Of a stretch of DNA of 27,684 nt, positions 13,188 to 24,200 are shown one piece after another. The stretch is from an uncultured Collinsella sp. (GTDB taxonomy: Bacteria > Actinomycetota > Coriobacteriia > Coriobacteriales > Coriobacteriaceae). The stretch covers positions 1 through 27,684 of the forward strand of contig CABSYW010000033.1 in assembly GCA_902482035.1 (NCBI GenBank), read 5' to 3'. Both the position numbers and the translations under genes were made by a program. Each line of letters starts with the position of its first letter. Position 1 is the first letter of the stretch. The notes beneath the pieces were generated by a model. It saw nothing but the letters and a program-made list of their open reading frames with translations, was not told the origin of the DNA and did no database searches.

Positions 13188-15530
13188 ATGGCTCAAGATA
13201 AGTTCGACGTGGGCGGCATGACATGCGCCGCCTGCCAGGCGCATGTGGACCGCGCCGTGAGCAAGCTCGACGGCGTCGAGAGCGTCGCGGTCAACCTGCT
13301 CGCCGGTTCCATGATGGTCGACTATGACCCCGCGCAGGTCTCCCCCGACGATATCTGCACCGCCGTCGACCGTGCCGGCTACTCGGCCTCGCCCGTCGAT
13401 GCGGGCACCGGTGCCGCCGGCTCAAGCGGCAGCTCGCAGGCCAGGTCTGGCGTCACCCATATGGAGTCGCCGACCAAAAAGTTGGAGGCCGCCGCCTCTG
13501 CCATGCGCACCCGTCTCATCATCTCGATCGTATTCCTCATCCCACTGTTCTACATAGGCATGGGGCACATGCTCGGCTGGCCGCTGCCCGGCATCTTCAC
13601 GGACCACATCCACAGCATGACGCTCGCCCTCACCGAGCTCGTCTTGCTCATTCCCATCGTCTATGTCAACGACGCGTACTTTATCAACGGGTTTAAATCG
13701 CTCGCGCACGGCGCACCCACCATGGACGCCCTTATTGCCGTGGGCGCCACCGCCTCCATCGCCTGGTCGCTCTACGCCATGTTCATCATGGCCGACCAAT
13801 TAGCCGCGGGTCAGGTCCACGAGGCCATGATGACGAGCATGGACAATCTGTATTTTGAGAGTGCGGGCACGATCCTGTCGCTCGTTACCGTTGGCAAATA
13901 CCTCGAGACGCGCAGCAAGTCAAAAACCGGCGGCGCCATCGAGGCACTGATCGACCTGGCACCCAAGACCGCGACCGTCGTTGCCGACGACGGCACCGAA
14001 ACCACCGTCGACGTCGACAGTATCCTTCCCGGCCAGGTCCTGCGCGTGCACCCCGGAGAGTCCATCCCTGTCGATGGCGTGGTGCTCGAGGGCAGCTCGG
14101 CCGTGGACGAGAGCGCGCTCACCGGCGAGTCCATCCCCGTGGAAAAGACCGCCGGCGACACCGTCAACGCCGCCACTGTCAACCGCACCGGCTCGTTTAC
14201 CTTCCGTGCCACACGCGTGGGCGCCGACACGTCGCTCGCCAAGATTATCCAGCTCGTCGAGGACGCCAACGCCACCAAGGCGCCTATCGCCCGCATGGCC
14301 GACAAAGTCGCCGGCGTGTTCGTGCCCGTGGTGTTCGTGATCTCGGCTGTGACCTTTGCGGCGTGGATGGCACTGACCGACAGCATAAACGAGGCGCTCA
14401 CCTCCGCCGTGGCCGTGCTGGTGATCAGCTGTCCGTGCGCATTGGGTCTGGCCACGCCCGTCGCCATTATGGTCGGCACCGGCAAGGGCGCCGAGATGGG
14501 CATTCTGTTTAAGAGCGCCGAGGCGCTGGAGAATCTGCGCAGCGTGGGCACCGTGGTGCTCGATAAGACGGGAACGGTCACTCGCGGCAAGCCTGCCGTG
14601 ACCGATATCGTGGTAGCCACGCGTGCCGACGGATCGCCCGCCATGAGCAAAAAGGCGCTGCTCAAGCTGGCCGCTGCGCTGGAGCGCTCAAGCGAGCACC
14701 CGCTGGCCGAGGCGATTATGGCCGAGTGCGAGGCGCGCGGAATCGTCGCACGCATGGTCGAGGACTTTGCCGCCGTGCCCGGGCGAGGCGTTACGGCACG
14801 CGAGGGGCAGAATGTCATCGCCGCCGGCAACGTGCGTCTGATGGACGAGCTAGGCGCGAAGGTTCCCGCCGGCCTTGCCAAACAGTTCGCAGCCGAGGGC
14901 AAGACGCCGCTGTTCTTTGCCAAGAACGGCGAGCTTGTCGGCACCATCGCCGTGGCTGACGAGGTCAAAGAGACGAGCGCCGAGGCCATCGCCGCGCTCC
15001 GCAAGCTCGGCGTCGACGTGCGCATGCTCACCGGCGACAACCGCGTCACCGCCGAAGCGATTGCCCGCCGCGTGGGACTGAGCAGCGAGCAGGTCATCGC
15101 CGACGTCCTCCCCGCCGACAAGGAACGCCACGTGCGCGAGCTGCAGGATGCGGGCAGCAAGGTCGCCATGGTGGGCGACGGCATCAACGACTCCCCCGCC
15201 CTGGCGCGCGCCGACGTGGGCCTTGCGATCGGCACCGGCGCCGACATCGCCAAGGAGGGGGCAGATGTGGTGCTCATGCGCAGCGACCTCATGGACGTCG
15301 CCCGCGCCATCGAGCTGTCGCGCGCCACGATCCGCAACATCAAGCAGGACTTGTTCTGGGCGCTGTTCTACAACGGCATCGGCATTCCGCTTGCCGCGGG
15401 CGTGTTCTTCCCTCTCACGAGTTGGCAGCTCTCGCCGATGTTCGGCGCCGCGGCCATGAGCCTGTCGAGTGTCTGCGTCGTGTCCAATGCGCTGCGCCTG
15501 CGAACCTTTAAGCCGAAAGTGGCAAAATAG
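13188..15530 (+). CDS. copA: Cu(I)-exporting P-type ATPase
   Basis: 780 residues. It uses ATP to pump Cu(I) out of the cytoplasm. One N-terminal metal-binding domain carries GMTCAAC (Cys13, Cys16). The membrane metal site is CPC at 415-417, the phosphorylated aspartate is D459 in DKTGT, and the hinge motif is GDGIND (663-668). TGES of the actuator domain is present, as is the HP motif (SSEHPLA). A Ser/Gly-rich linker joins the metal-binding domain to the first membrane helix. The start has AAAGGAG 6 bases upstream. It is followed by a CopZ-like chaperone and csoR on the same strand, and a CsoR-type box overlaps its promoter. CPC with this neighbourhood makes copper, with possible silver, the substrate. 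Confidence 0.96.
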   Translation: MAQDKFDVGGMTCAACQAHVDRAVSKLDGVESVAVNLLAGSMMVDYDPAQVSPDDICTAVDRAGYSASPVDAGTGAAGSSGSSQARSGVTHMESPTKKLEAAASAMRTRLIISIVFLIPLFYIGMGHMLGWPLPGIFTDHIHSMTLALTELVLLIPIVYVNDAYFINGFKSLAHGAPTMDALIAVGATASIAWSLYAMFIMADQLAAGQVHEAMMTSMDNLYFESAGTILSLVTVGKYLETRSKSKTGGAIEALIDLAPKTATVVADDGTETTVDVDSILPGQVLRVHPGESIPVDGVVLEGSSAVDESALTGESIPVEKTAGDTVNAATVNRTGSFTFRATRVGADTSLAKIIQLVEDANATKAPIARMADKVAGVFVPVVFVISAVTFAAWMALTDSINEALTSAVAVLVISCPCALGLATPVAIMVGTGKGAEMGILFKSAEALENLRSVGTVVLDKTGTVTRGKPAVTDIVVATRADGSPAMSKKALLKLAAALERSSEHPLAEAIMAECEARGIVARMVEDFAAVPGRGVTAREGQNVIAAGNVRLMDELGAKVPAGLAKQFAAEGKTPLFFAKNGELVGTIAVADEVKETSAEAIAALRKLGVDVRMLTGDNRVTAEAIARRVGLSSEQVIADVLPADKERHVRELQDAGSKVAMVGDGINDSPALARADVGLAIGTGADIAKEGADVVLMRSDLMDVARAIELSRATIRNIKQDLFWALFYNGIGIPLAAGVFFPLTSWQLSPMFGAAAMSLSSVCVVSNALRLRTFKPKVAK

Positions 15531-15579
15531 GCTCACCATTCAGTCCATTTAGAACGGGTTTTCCAGATGCCCGAGATTG

Positions 15580-15634
15580 ACCTGAAAGAGGAGCGACGCG
15601 TACTTTGATACGCGAGCGACGGCTTGAAGGTCAA
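15580..15634 (+). other. Hairpin in the copA-copZ spacer
   Basis: CGCGTA (15598-15603) and TACGCG (15609-15614) form a small stem, with GACCT and AGGTC further out near 15579 and 15628. No gene is visible in the 147-base spacer. The structure may act on the shared transcript between copA and the chaperone gene. Confidence 0.35.
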
Positions 15635-15677
15635 GGTCGGGTGCCTGGGAAAGCCGACACAACAGAGAGGAATATCC

Positions 15678-15899
15678 ATGCGTTTCACAATTAAGACTTC
15701 CGGCCTTATGTGCGGCCACTGCGACGCCACCGTCGAGACGGCGCTGCTCAACGTTGCCGGCGTGACCGATGCCGACGCCGATCACGAGACCCAGACTGTC
15801 CAGGTGGAGTGCGCCGACACCGTGACCGCCGAGCAGCTCGCCGCCGCCGTCGAGGGCGCCGGCGAGAAATTCCATGCCCTGTCCGTAACCGCCGCGTAG
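15678..15899 (+). CDS. copZ: CopZ-like copper chaperone (HMA domain)
   Basis: 73 residues, a single heavy-metal-associated domain with the metal-binding MCGHC motif (Cys12, Cys15). Such proteins carry Cu(I) in the cytoplasm and hand it to CopA or CsoR. The start ATG 15678 has AGAGGAA upstream; an earlier in-frame ATG at 15624 would add 18 residues with no family match. A His between the cysteines (CGHC) is less common than the usual CxxC fillers and could tune metal affinity. It lies between copA and csoR. Confidence 0.9.
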   Translation: MRFTIKTSGLMCGHCDATVETALLNVAGVTDADADHETQTVQVECADTVTAEQLAAAVEGAGEKFHALSVTAA

Positions 15900-15922
15900 C
15901 AGGCGCCACCTGCCCCCCCAGA

Positions 15923-15989
15923 AGTTGCGGTGAAATACGGACTGTTGAGCCGCCCTAGGCCCTTAAACAGTCCGTATTTCACCGCAACT
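15923..15989. repeat. Family B palindrome, copy 2 (67 bp) between copZ and csoR
   Basis: Perfect 24-bp inverted arms (15923-15946 and 15966-15989) around a 19-base loop. Outside the arms a C-run (15913-15919) faces a G-run (15994-16000), extending the pairing to about 15911-16002. As RNA this would be a very stable hairpin between copZ and csoR. Confidence 0.93.
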
Positions 15990-16035
15990 GACAGGGGGGG
16001 GCATCCGGAAGATCGACCAGAAACGAGGACCCGCC

Positions 16036-16308
16036 ATGATGGCAGACCACAAATCGGTGACCCGCATGCTCAAGACGGCACGCGGCCAGATCGACGGCAT
16101 CTTGCGGATGGTCGAGGAGGACCGCTACTGCGTCGATATTTCCACGCAGCTCATGGCAACGCAGGCGCTCATTGCGCGCATCAACGCCGACGTGCTCAAG
16201 GCGCATATCGAGGGCTGCGTAACTTCGGCAATCGAATCGGGCGACGAAGACCTCAAAGCCGCCAAGCTCGCCGAAATCGAACGCGTCGTCGACAAGCTCT
16301 CCAAGTAA
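16036..16308 (+). CDS. csoR: CsoR-family copper-sensing repressor
   Basis: 90 residues, all-helical CsoR/RcnR family. The Cu(I) ligands Cys-His-Cys are visible: Cys36 in YCVD, His61 in AHIEG and Cys65. The pattern VTRMLKTARGQIDGILRMVEEDRYC is the family N-terminus. It would repress the copA set and let go of DNA when Cu(I) binds. GAGGA lies upstream of ATG 16036; a second ATG follows directly at 16039. It follows copZ after the stable hairpin at 15923-15989, so its level may be set separately from copA. Relatives FrmR (formaldehyde) and CstR (sulfide) lack this ligand set or this context. Confidence 0.93.
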   Translation: MMADHKSVTRMLKTARGQIDGILRMVEEDRYCVDISTQLMATQALIARINADVLKAHIEGCVTSAIESGDEDLKAAKLAEIERVVDKLSK

Positions 16309-16316
16309 TAGGGGCA

Positions 16317-16399
16317 TTGGGGACAGACTTCTTTGCACCGTCTTGGTATTCCGGGGACAGGTATGTTTGCACCACATTGGTGCAGATTAACCTGTCCCC
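16317..16399. repeat. Family C repeat, uninterrupted copy plus extra half
   Basis: 22-bp arms at 16353-16374 and 16378-16399 are inverted around CAT, running from GGGGACAGG to CCTGTCCCC. A further half copy, TTGGGGACAG to TTTGCACC, precedes at 16317-16340. This is the empty-site counterpart of the interrupted copy at 6600-6728. Confidence 0.8.
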
Positions 16400-16412
16400 C
16401 TTGCTCTAAATC

Positions 16413-16420
16413 GGGTATAA
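16413..16420 (+). promoter_or_regulatory. Possible -10 box for the zinc-ribbon gene
   Basis: GTATAAAG, about 35 bases before the start at 16455. No convincing -35 box; the upstream space is filled by the family C repeat. Confidence 0.3.
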
Positions 16421-16454
16421 AGGCGTGCAGCATATCGAACGAAAGGCAATTTGC

Positions 16455-16928
16455 ATGAATGACTTTATGAAGGGTCGCAATGGTGCCGATGAACTCACCA
16501 TCGTGATGGGTTTTGCCGGCATCGTCATCGCGATGATCGGATCGATAGCCCGTATCCAGTGGCTCAGCTGGATTGCCATCGCCGTCATCGTGATTGGCGT
16601 GCTGCGCGGCCTGTCCAAAAATATCGACGCACGTCGCAAGGAGAACGAGGCCTTTGTCGCCGCGACTGCAAACGTACCCGGCTTGGGCAAGTTTGTAGCC
16701 AGCTTGGGCGGCGGAGCTGCAGCGGCCAACGCCTCGCGCGCGGCCGGCACCAGCAAGGAAGACTTTGAGCGCGCCAAGCGAACGGCCAAGAAGATGTGGA
16801 AGGGCCGCAAGACCACGGCGTACCTCAAGTGCCCCAACTGCGGCCAGATGCTGTCCGTCCCCAAGGGCAAGGGCAAGATCCGCGTCACCTGCCCCAAGTG
16901 CCACGCCAAGATGGAGACGCGCTCCTAG
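16455..16928 (+). CDS. Small membrane protein with C-terminal zinc ribbon
   Basis: 157 residues. Two hydrophobic helices (about 13-31 and 36-52) are followed by a basic stretch, an Ala/Gly-rich linker (about 75-100) and a C-terminal zinc ribbon with CPNC (126-129) and CPKC (146-149). The ribbon should face the cytoplasm, given the Arg/Lys-rich segment just after helix 2. Function unknown; ribbons of this kind often bind nucleic acid or protein. ATG 16455 has AAAGG at good spacing; a GTG 30 bases earlier has none. It has its own terminator and seems to be a single-gene unit. Confidence 0.8.
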   Translation: MNDFMKGRNGADELTIVMGFAGIVIAMIGSIARIQWLSWIAIAVIVIGVLRGLSKNIDARRKENEAFVAATANVPGLGKFVASLGGGAAAANASRAAGTSKEDFERAKRTAKKMWKGRKTTAYLKCPNCGQMLSVPKGKGKIRVTCPKCHAKMETRS

Positions 16929-16950
16929 CCGCCATACCATGGGACAAATA

Positions 16951-16986
16951 AAAGCCGAGGCCTCGCACTGAGACCTCGGCTTTTTT
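16951..16986 (+). terminator. Bidirectional intrinsic terminator
   Basis: AAAGCCGAGG (16951-16960) pairs with CCTCGGCTTT (16974-16983) and runs into TTTTTT on the plus strand. On the minus strand the same stem is followed by TTTTATTTG, so it can also end the amidohydrolase transcript. Confidence 0.92.
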
Positions 16987-16991
16987 GATTA

Positions 16992-17016
16992 TGACAAAGG
17001 GATTGCCCCTTTGTCA
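16992..17016 (-). terminator. Second hairpin after the amidohydrolase stop
   Basis: TGACAAAGGG and CCCTTTGTCA form a perfect 10-bp stem with a 5-base loop, beginning 3 bases after the minus-strand stop. It has no direct T-run and acts together with the terminator at 16951-16986. Confidence 0.6.
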
Positions 17017-17019
17017 CAC

Positions 17020-18390
17020 CTATGCCACGCCGTCGCGGGCCAGCTCCTCAGCCAGCGCTTCGGCTGGCATGGCCATAATCGCGTCGAGCTCGGCATCCAC
17101 CTCGGGGATGCGCTTCACCTTGAGTTTGCACACCAGATCGCCGCGACACATCACGTGCATCGGCTCACGCAGAGCGCACAGGTCATCGAGCGGGTTCTCG
17201 CGCGTCACCAAGATATCGGCGGCCTTGCCGCACTCGATCGTGCCAGTCTCGCCGTCCAGCCCCAGCAGCTCGGCGTTGACTTGCGTAGCCGTATGCAGTG
17301 CGAAGGCGTTGCTCACGCCGACATACTTGGCAAAATAGGCCACCTCACGCCACATGTCGTACTGCGTCACGAACGGGCAGCTCGAGTCCGTGCCCAGGCC
17401 CACCTTAACGCCAGCTTCCAGTGCGGCACGGGCGCTCTCGATAATGCCCGAGCACACGATATCGCCGTTCTTCTTTTGCGTATCGGTCGAATGGGTCTTT
17501 TTCGGGTCGAGCAATACAAACGGCAGCGCCGGGCTGATAGTGCAGGTAACACTGGGCGCACGCCCCTCGAGTTGCGTGCCCGCGGCGCCACGGTACAGCT
17601 CCAGAATCTCGGGCGTCAACGGAGCGCCGTGCTCAATCGTGTCAACGCCGGCCTCAAGCGCGGCCTTCACGCCCTCGGTACTCTCGACATGGGCCATAAC
17701 CGGCAGACTCACCTCGTGCGCAGCCTTGCACGCCGCCGCGGCAACCTCGACCGGCATGCGCAGCACGCCCGGCTCGCCCACCTCGGTAGCGTCGAACACG
17801 CCGCCCGTCACGAACAGCTTAATGACGTCGGCACCACGCGCATACAGGTCGCGCACCTGTTCGGCTGCCTCGGCGGGACTGTTGGCCACCTGGGCGAACA
17901 AGCCCGCACCATGGCCGCCCGGCACCGTGACGCCCGTTCCCGGCGCCACCAGGCGAGGACCTTGATACTTGCCGGCATCGATAGCATCGCGCACGGCCAG
18001 ATCGGCAAACAGCGGATCGCCCGCGCCGCGCACCGTGGTCACGCCACTTGCCAGTTGTTGTTGGACGCTGCCCTTAAGAATATGGCGCACGATGGCGCGC
18101 CCCACGGGATTATCGAGCTTTTTCATCAGCGCACCCGCATCGCCCGCCGAAACCGGCTTGCCCGAACCGCACAGATGCACATGCATATTGATGAGGCCCG
18201 GCATGAGATACGCACCTGCCAGGTCGATGACCTCGGCACCTGCAGGCGCCTGCGCCACAGCACTCGGCCCCATCCACGTAATGAGACCGCGCTCAACGGC
18301 CACGGCCATGTCGGGCCGCGGCTCCATATGTTCCGAACCATCCAGGACGGTCGCATTGATAAACAACGTGGAACGATCGGCAGAGGCCAT
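17020..18390 (-). CDS. Metal-dependent amidohydrolase (imidazolonepropionase/prolidase-like)
   Basis: 456 residues of the amidohydrolase superfamily. The metal ligands are all visible: HVH at 70-72, Lys191 (IKLF, the carboxylated lysine of binuclear members), His234 (MAHVES), His254 (IEHG) and Asp335 (GTDSS). The N-terminal and C-terminal strands form the usual small beta domain. The GGH at 158-160 and ADVIKLFVTGG segment are typical of the subgroup annotated as Xaa-Pro dipeptidase or imidazolonepropionase-like. The substrate cannot be named, and no histidine-degradation genes are near. No signal peptide, so cytoplasmic. ATG 18390 is chosen because GGGAGG lies 7 bases upstream; an ATG 33 bases earlier has no such site. 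Confidence 0.88.
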   Translation of the reverse strand: MASADRSTLFINATVLDGSEHMEPRPDMAVAVERGLITWMGPSAVAQAPAGAEVIDLAGAYLMPGLINMHVHLCGSGKPVSAGDAGALMKKLDNPVGRAIVRHILKGSVQQQLASGVTTVRGAGDPLFADLAVRDAIDAGKYQGPRLVAPGTGVTVPGGHGAGLFAQVANSPAEAAEQVRDLYARGADVIKLFVTGGVFDATEVGEPGVLRMPVEVAAAACKAAHEVSLPVMAHVESTEGVKAALEAGVDTIEHGAPLTPEILELYRGAAGTQLEGRAPSVTCTISPALPFVLLDPKKTHSTDTQKKNGDIVCSGIIESARAALEAGVKVGLGTDSSCPFVTQYDMWREVAYFAKYVGVSNAFALHTATQVNAELLGLDGETGTIECGKAADILVTRENPLDDLCALREPMHVMCRGDLVCKLKVKRIPEVDAELDAIMAMPAEALAEELARDGVA

Positions 18391-18429
18391 ATCGAGCTCC
18401 TCCCTCGCGATTAACTTGAACATTTGTCC

Positions 18430-18435
18430 ATTATC
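18430..18435 (-). promoter_or_regulatory. Possible -10 box for the amidohydrolase
   Basis: GATAAT on the minus strand, 40 bases upstream of the start. The -35 (GACTTT at 17 bases) is poor, and CGAC/GTCG palindromic bases overlap it. Confidence 0.4.
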
Positions 18436-18539
18436 ACCTAATGCAGCGACCTAAAGTCGAACATATCGGTTAACGGAGGGAAGAGGGGATGTGGGGGACG
18501 GAATACGTTGCAGCCCCATCCCAGCAACATCAGGGGAAT

Positions 18540-18596
18540 GTCTCGATCTGTAACAGTTACGGGCTCAAACAGCCGCCAAGCGTTACAGATCGAGAC
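18540..18596. repeat. 57-bp family A element, copy 5
   Basis: Arms GTCTCGATCTGTAACA and CGTTACAGATCGAGAC around 25 bases. It lies between the unknown 235-residue gene and the amidohydrolase, both on the minus strand. Confidence 0.92.
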
Positions 18597-18632
18597 AAAT
18601 AGACACGCGGCGGCGCTGCGACAGCCCATCCC

Positions 18633-19340
18633 CTACTCCCACTCTTGCTCGTAGATGTTGAGGGACTTTACGTACCGCCCCTGGGCGCCCATGATGTCGC
18701 GGACCAGACGCAAGAAGAAGCTGATGCACGAGGTGTCAAAGCCGTCCTGCAGGTCCTCCGGATGCACCGCACCCGGCCCATCGACCGCCGTGTCACTCAG
18801 GCGCGCGATGTCATACAGATAGAGCTGTCCCGCCGTCAGCCAGACATCGTCGACGCAGGCGAGGCGCACCGCAATCGCGCCGTCACTCCAATGCTCCTTT
18901 TGCACGATATGCGGGTCGTAGACATCAAAGCGAAGGTCGGTGCGCGTATCCTTCAGCGCAACCATGCCAGTCGCGGGATCCTTGTCCAAAATGCCAAAAC
19001 GCGAGAAATACTGTGTGTCGCGCACCTGCTCGAGCCGCTTGAGCGAGGCGGGCGAAAGCGATGCCGGCGGCTCGTCAACATATAGCTCGAGCAGCGTCTT
19101 GCCATGGCGATAGGGGCGCTCGAAGAGCAGCCAATCGGTAAACGCCATGTTGTAGGCCATGATTTCGTTTTGGGAAGGCTCGGTGCGATAGCTGAGCCAC
19201 GGGTCGACAATAATCTCAAACTGCTCGCGCGCCGGCTCCAAAAACTGAAACTTCCGCAGCATCCAAAAATGGGCCATGTCGGCAATATCGTTGCCGACGG
19301 CTTCGGCCAGATGCGCTCGGTCTAAAACGTGGTCAGTCAC
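18633..19340 (-). CDS. Protein of unknown function, 235 residues
   Basis: I do not recognise the family. The protein is acidic and soluble-looking, with no signal peptide or membrane helix. The segment NEIMAYNMAFTDWLLFER (58-75) loosely resembles the FxDWxLF motif seen in some SEC-C-associated proteins, but the zinc-binding SEC-C tail is absent. The start is GTG 19340, chosen for GGAGG 6 bases upstream. Codon usage is like its neighbours, so it is probably a resident gene. A family A repeat follows it, then the amidohydrolase. Confidence 0.75.
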   Translation of the reverse strand: MTDHVLDRAHLAEAVGNDIADMAHFWMLRKFQFLEPAREQFEIIVDPWLSYRTEPSQNEIMAYNMAFTDWLLFERPYRHGKTLLELYVDEPPASLSPASLKRLEQVRDTQYFSRFGILDKDPATGMVALKDTRTDLRFDVYDPHIVQKEHWSDGAIAVRLACVDDVWLTAGQLYLYDIARLSDTAVDGPGAVHPEDLQDGFDTSCISFFLRLVRDIMGAQGRYVKSLNIYEQEWE

Positions 19341-19638
19341 GGCATCCTCCTCAAACTGATGAACCTCAATTTGAGCTTACGAGGAGGGTGGGCAGCCACG
19401 ACCAGCGCGGGCAAAATAGGCCTCCGGCTGCAAACCAGATGCTGACCAAACACTTGACGGGATGCTTGACCGAAAATGCGCACCGCAACAAAACCGCAGG
19501 CAGGCATAGACAGCCAACCCGCCTTTTCGAGCCAAGCGTCCACAGCCGCCACAGAAACAACAGAGCACCACAGCTCAAGAAGACGCCGAATGGACACTCG
19601 CGCGTCGACAAACGGACAAATCGGTCGCAAACCCGCAA
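19341..19638. other. Gene-free stretch upstream of the unknown gene
   Basis: Short open frames on both strands here have no ribosome sites and no recognisable protein. It should hold the promoter of the minus-strand gene starting at 19340, but I cannot point to a good -35/-10 pair. The composition is less GC-biased than in the genes. Confidence 0.5.
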
Positions 19639-19730
19639 GGAGTGTCCCCGGGTGCCGGCCCAAAAGGAACGTCCCCAACTGCCGGCACTTGGGGACGTTC
19701 CTTTTGGGCCGGCCGTTGGGGACAGCCCTT
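19639..19730. repeat. Family D palindrome at the 3' end of gltBD
   Basis: A perfect 24-bp inverted repeat (19655-19678 and 19689-19712) around a 10-base loop, built from two facing copies of the GGGGACGTTCCTTTTGGG unit. Outer GTGTCCCC and GGGGACAG extend it. The minus strand of 19639-19686 matches 6540-6586. It starts 26 bases past the gltD stop and may serve as its transcript end. Confidence 0.85.
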
Positions 19731-19755
19731 GACGATTCAGCTGTGGACAGTCGCC

Positions 19756-21237
<1,482 letters not shown>

Positions 21238-21242
21238 GGCAC

Positions 21243-24200
21243 TTACGCCTCCTTCTTGGTCGAAGCAACAGAGCTGGCAGCCACGGACGCAGCACCCGCA
21301 GCACCGCCCGCAACATCGAAGCGAGCAACATCCGCGTCACTCGCGCGACCGGTCACAATGTCAAACGCCAGCTCCTCGGCCTGCTCATGCGTCTTGCCGA
21401 CGGCCTCGGCGGCGGCGACAATCGCCAACACGCGCTCGTACTCGGTTGGAATGACCTTCACAAAGTGCTTGCTCATCGTCTCAAAGCTGTAGAGCAGCTT
21501 AATGCCGCGCGGACTCTGCGTCGCGTCCACGTGCTCCTGGATGAGCTCGCGAATCTGTGCCAGCTCGCCAGCCGTCGGGGCTTTAAGCTCAACGCTCTCG
21601 TGGTTCACACGGGCATCGAGCGTGCCGTACTGGTCAAAGACATAAGCCACGCCACCCGTCATGCCGGCGGCGAAGTTCTGCCCGACCTCGCCCAGGATGA
21701 GCGCCAGACCACCCGTCATGTACTCGCAGCCATGGTTGCCGCAGCCCTCGACCACCACCGTGGCACCGGAGTTGCGTACGCCAAAGCGCTGACCTGCCAG
21801 GCCGTTAATGAAGCCGCGGCCGCTCGTGGCGCCAAAGAACGCAACGTTGCCCACGATGATGTTCTCGTCGAACTTGTAGGTCGCATGCGGGTTGGGGCGC
21901 ACCGACACCTCGCCGCCCGAAAGACCCTTGCCAAAGTAGTCGTTGGCGTCGCCGCACACGTTGAGCGTAATGCCGCGCGGCAGGAAGGCGCCAAAGCTCT
22001 GACCAGCCGAACCATCGCAATCGATGGTGATGGAGCCGGCGGGCAGGCCCTCGGGATGCGCCTTGGTCACCGCGTTACCCAAGATGGTGCCCACGCAGCG
22101 GTTGACGTTGGCGATATCGGCGCGGAAGCGAATCGGACGCAGGTGCGCACGGGCATCGGCCGTATAGGGCACAAACAACGTGGAGTCGAGCGTCTTGTCG
22201 AGCTCGCTGTCGGCAGCCATCTGCGGCAGGAAGTGACGACCGTCGGCACCCGGGATGTGGGCACCAAACTCACAGGTCGCGCTTGCCAGCACGGGCGACA
22301 GATCCAGCAGGTTAGCCTTGCGGTTGCCCGGGACCTCGATCTGGCGCAAGCACTCGGGATGGCCGACCATCTCGTCGACGGTGCGGAAGCCCAGGCTCGC
22401 CATGACCTCACGCAGCTGCTCGGCAACAAAGAGCATAAAGTGCTCAACGTGCTCGGGCTTGCCGCGGAAGCCGCGACGCAAGCGACAGTTTTGCGTGGCA
22501 ATGCCGGCCGGGCAGGTATCCTGCTGGCAGTCGCGCTGCATGAGGCAGCCCATGGAGATGAGCGGCGTGGTCGCAAAGCCAAACTCCTCGGCACCCAGCA
22601 GGCAGGCGACGGCGACATCGGTACCGTCCATGAGCTTGCCGTCGGCCTCGAGCACCACGCGAGAGCGCAGGCCGTTTTGCAGCAGCGTCTGCTGGGCCTC
22701 GGCAAGGCCAAGCTCCAGCGGCAGACCCGCGTGCCAGATAGAGTCGCGCGCAGCGGCACCCGAGCCGCCATTGTGGCCGCTGATCAAGATCTTGTCGGCG
22801 GCACCCTTGGCCACACCGGTGGCGATGGTGCCGACGCCGGCCTCGCTGACCAGCTTGACCGACACGCGTGCGCCAGGGTTGGCGTTCTTAAGATCGAAGA
22901 TAAGCTCCGCCAGGTCCTCGATGGAGTAGATGTCGTGGTGCGGCGGAGGCGAGATCAGGCCGATGCCGGGCGTGGACTGACGGACCTCGGCGATCCAGGG
23001 GTAGACCTTCTTGCCGGGCAGGTGGCCGCCCTCGCCGGGCTTGGCGCCCTGAGCCATCTTGATCTGAATCTCGAAGGCGCTGCACAGGTAGCGGCTCGTC
23101 ACGCCAAAGCGCGCGCTTGCCACCTGCTTGATGGCGGAATTCTTGGAGTCACCGTTAGCCAGCGGGGTCTCGCGACGCGGGTCCTCGCCGCCCTCGCCCG
23201 AGTTGGAACGACCATGCAGGCGGTTCATGGCGATGGCCATGCACTCGTGTGCTTCCTTGCTGATGGAGCCGTACGACATGGCGCCGGTGTTAAAGCGGCG
23301 GACGATGTTGAGCGCGGGCTCCACCTCGTCGAGTGCCACCGGGGTGCGACCGTTGGCATTAAAGTCCAGCAGGTCACGCAGGCGCACGGCACGGCCGGTG
23401 CGGTGCAGGCGGGCGCTGTACTCCTTAAAGGTGTCGTAGCTGTCCTCACGGCAGGCGGTCTGCAGCAGGTAGACGGTCTGCGGGTCGATAAGGTGATCCT
23501 CGCCGCCGAGCGGGCGCCACTTGGTCAGACCCAACGTGGACAGTTGATCGGGAGCCGGGCTCTTAAGGATAGCGAGCGCGGCGTCGTAGCGCTCGTTTTG
23601 CTCGCGCTCGACGTCCTCGACACCCATACCGCCCACACGGCTCACCGTGCCGGCGAAGTACGCGTTGACGAACTCCGGCATAAAGCCCACGGCCTCGAAG
23701 ATCTGCGCCGAATGGTAGCTCTGCACCGTGGAGATGCCCATCTTGGACATGATGGAGACGATGCCCGCCGTCGCGGCCTTGTTGTAGTTGGCGATGCCCT
23801 GCTCGGCCGTCACGCCCAGATCGCCGCGTGCCGCCAGATCACGGATGCACGCATGCGCGTTGTACGGATAGACGCCGCTCGCGGAGTAGCCCACCAGCGC
23901 CGCAAAGTCGTGCGGGGACACGGCGTCACCACACTCCACCACGATGTCGGCAAAGGTACGCACGCCGGCGCGGATCAGGTGGTTGTGCACGCAGCCCACG
24001 GCGAGCAGCGACGGCACGGGCACCTCGCCCGCCCCGGCGCGATCGCTCAGCACCACGATGTTCACGCCGTCGCGGACCGCAGTCTCGACGTCCTCGGCAA
24101 GCTGCTTGAGCGCAGCCTGCAGCGCGCCCTCGCCGGCATCGCGACGGTAGACGGCACGGAAGCGACGGGTCTTAAAGCCCACACGGTCGATGGCGCAGAT

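Noticed and set aside
13811..15343. 510-codon Ser-rich open frame on the minus strand opposite copA
   Set aside because: copA is complete with CPC, DKTGT and GDGIND motifs; the opposite frame is a shadow.
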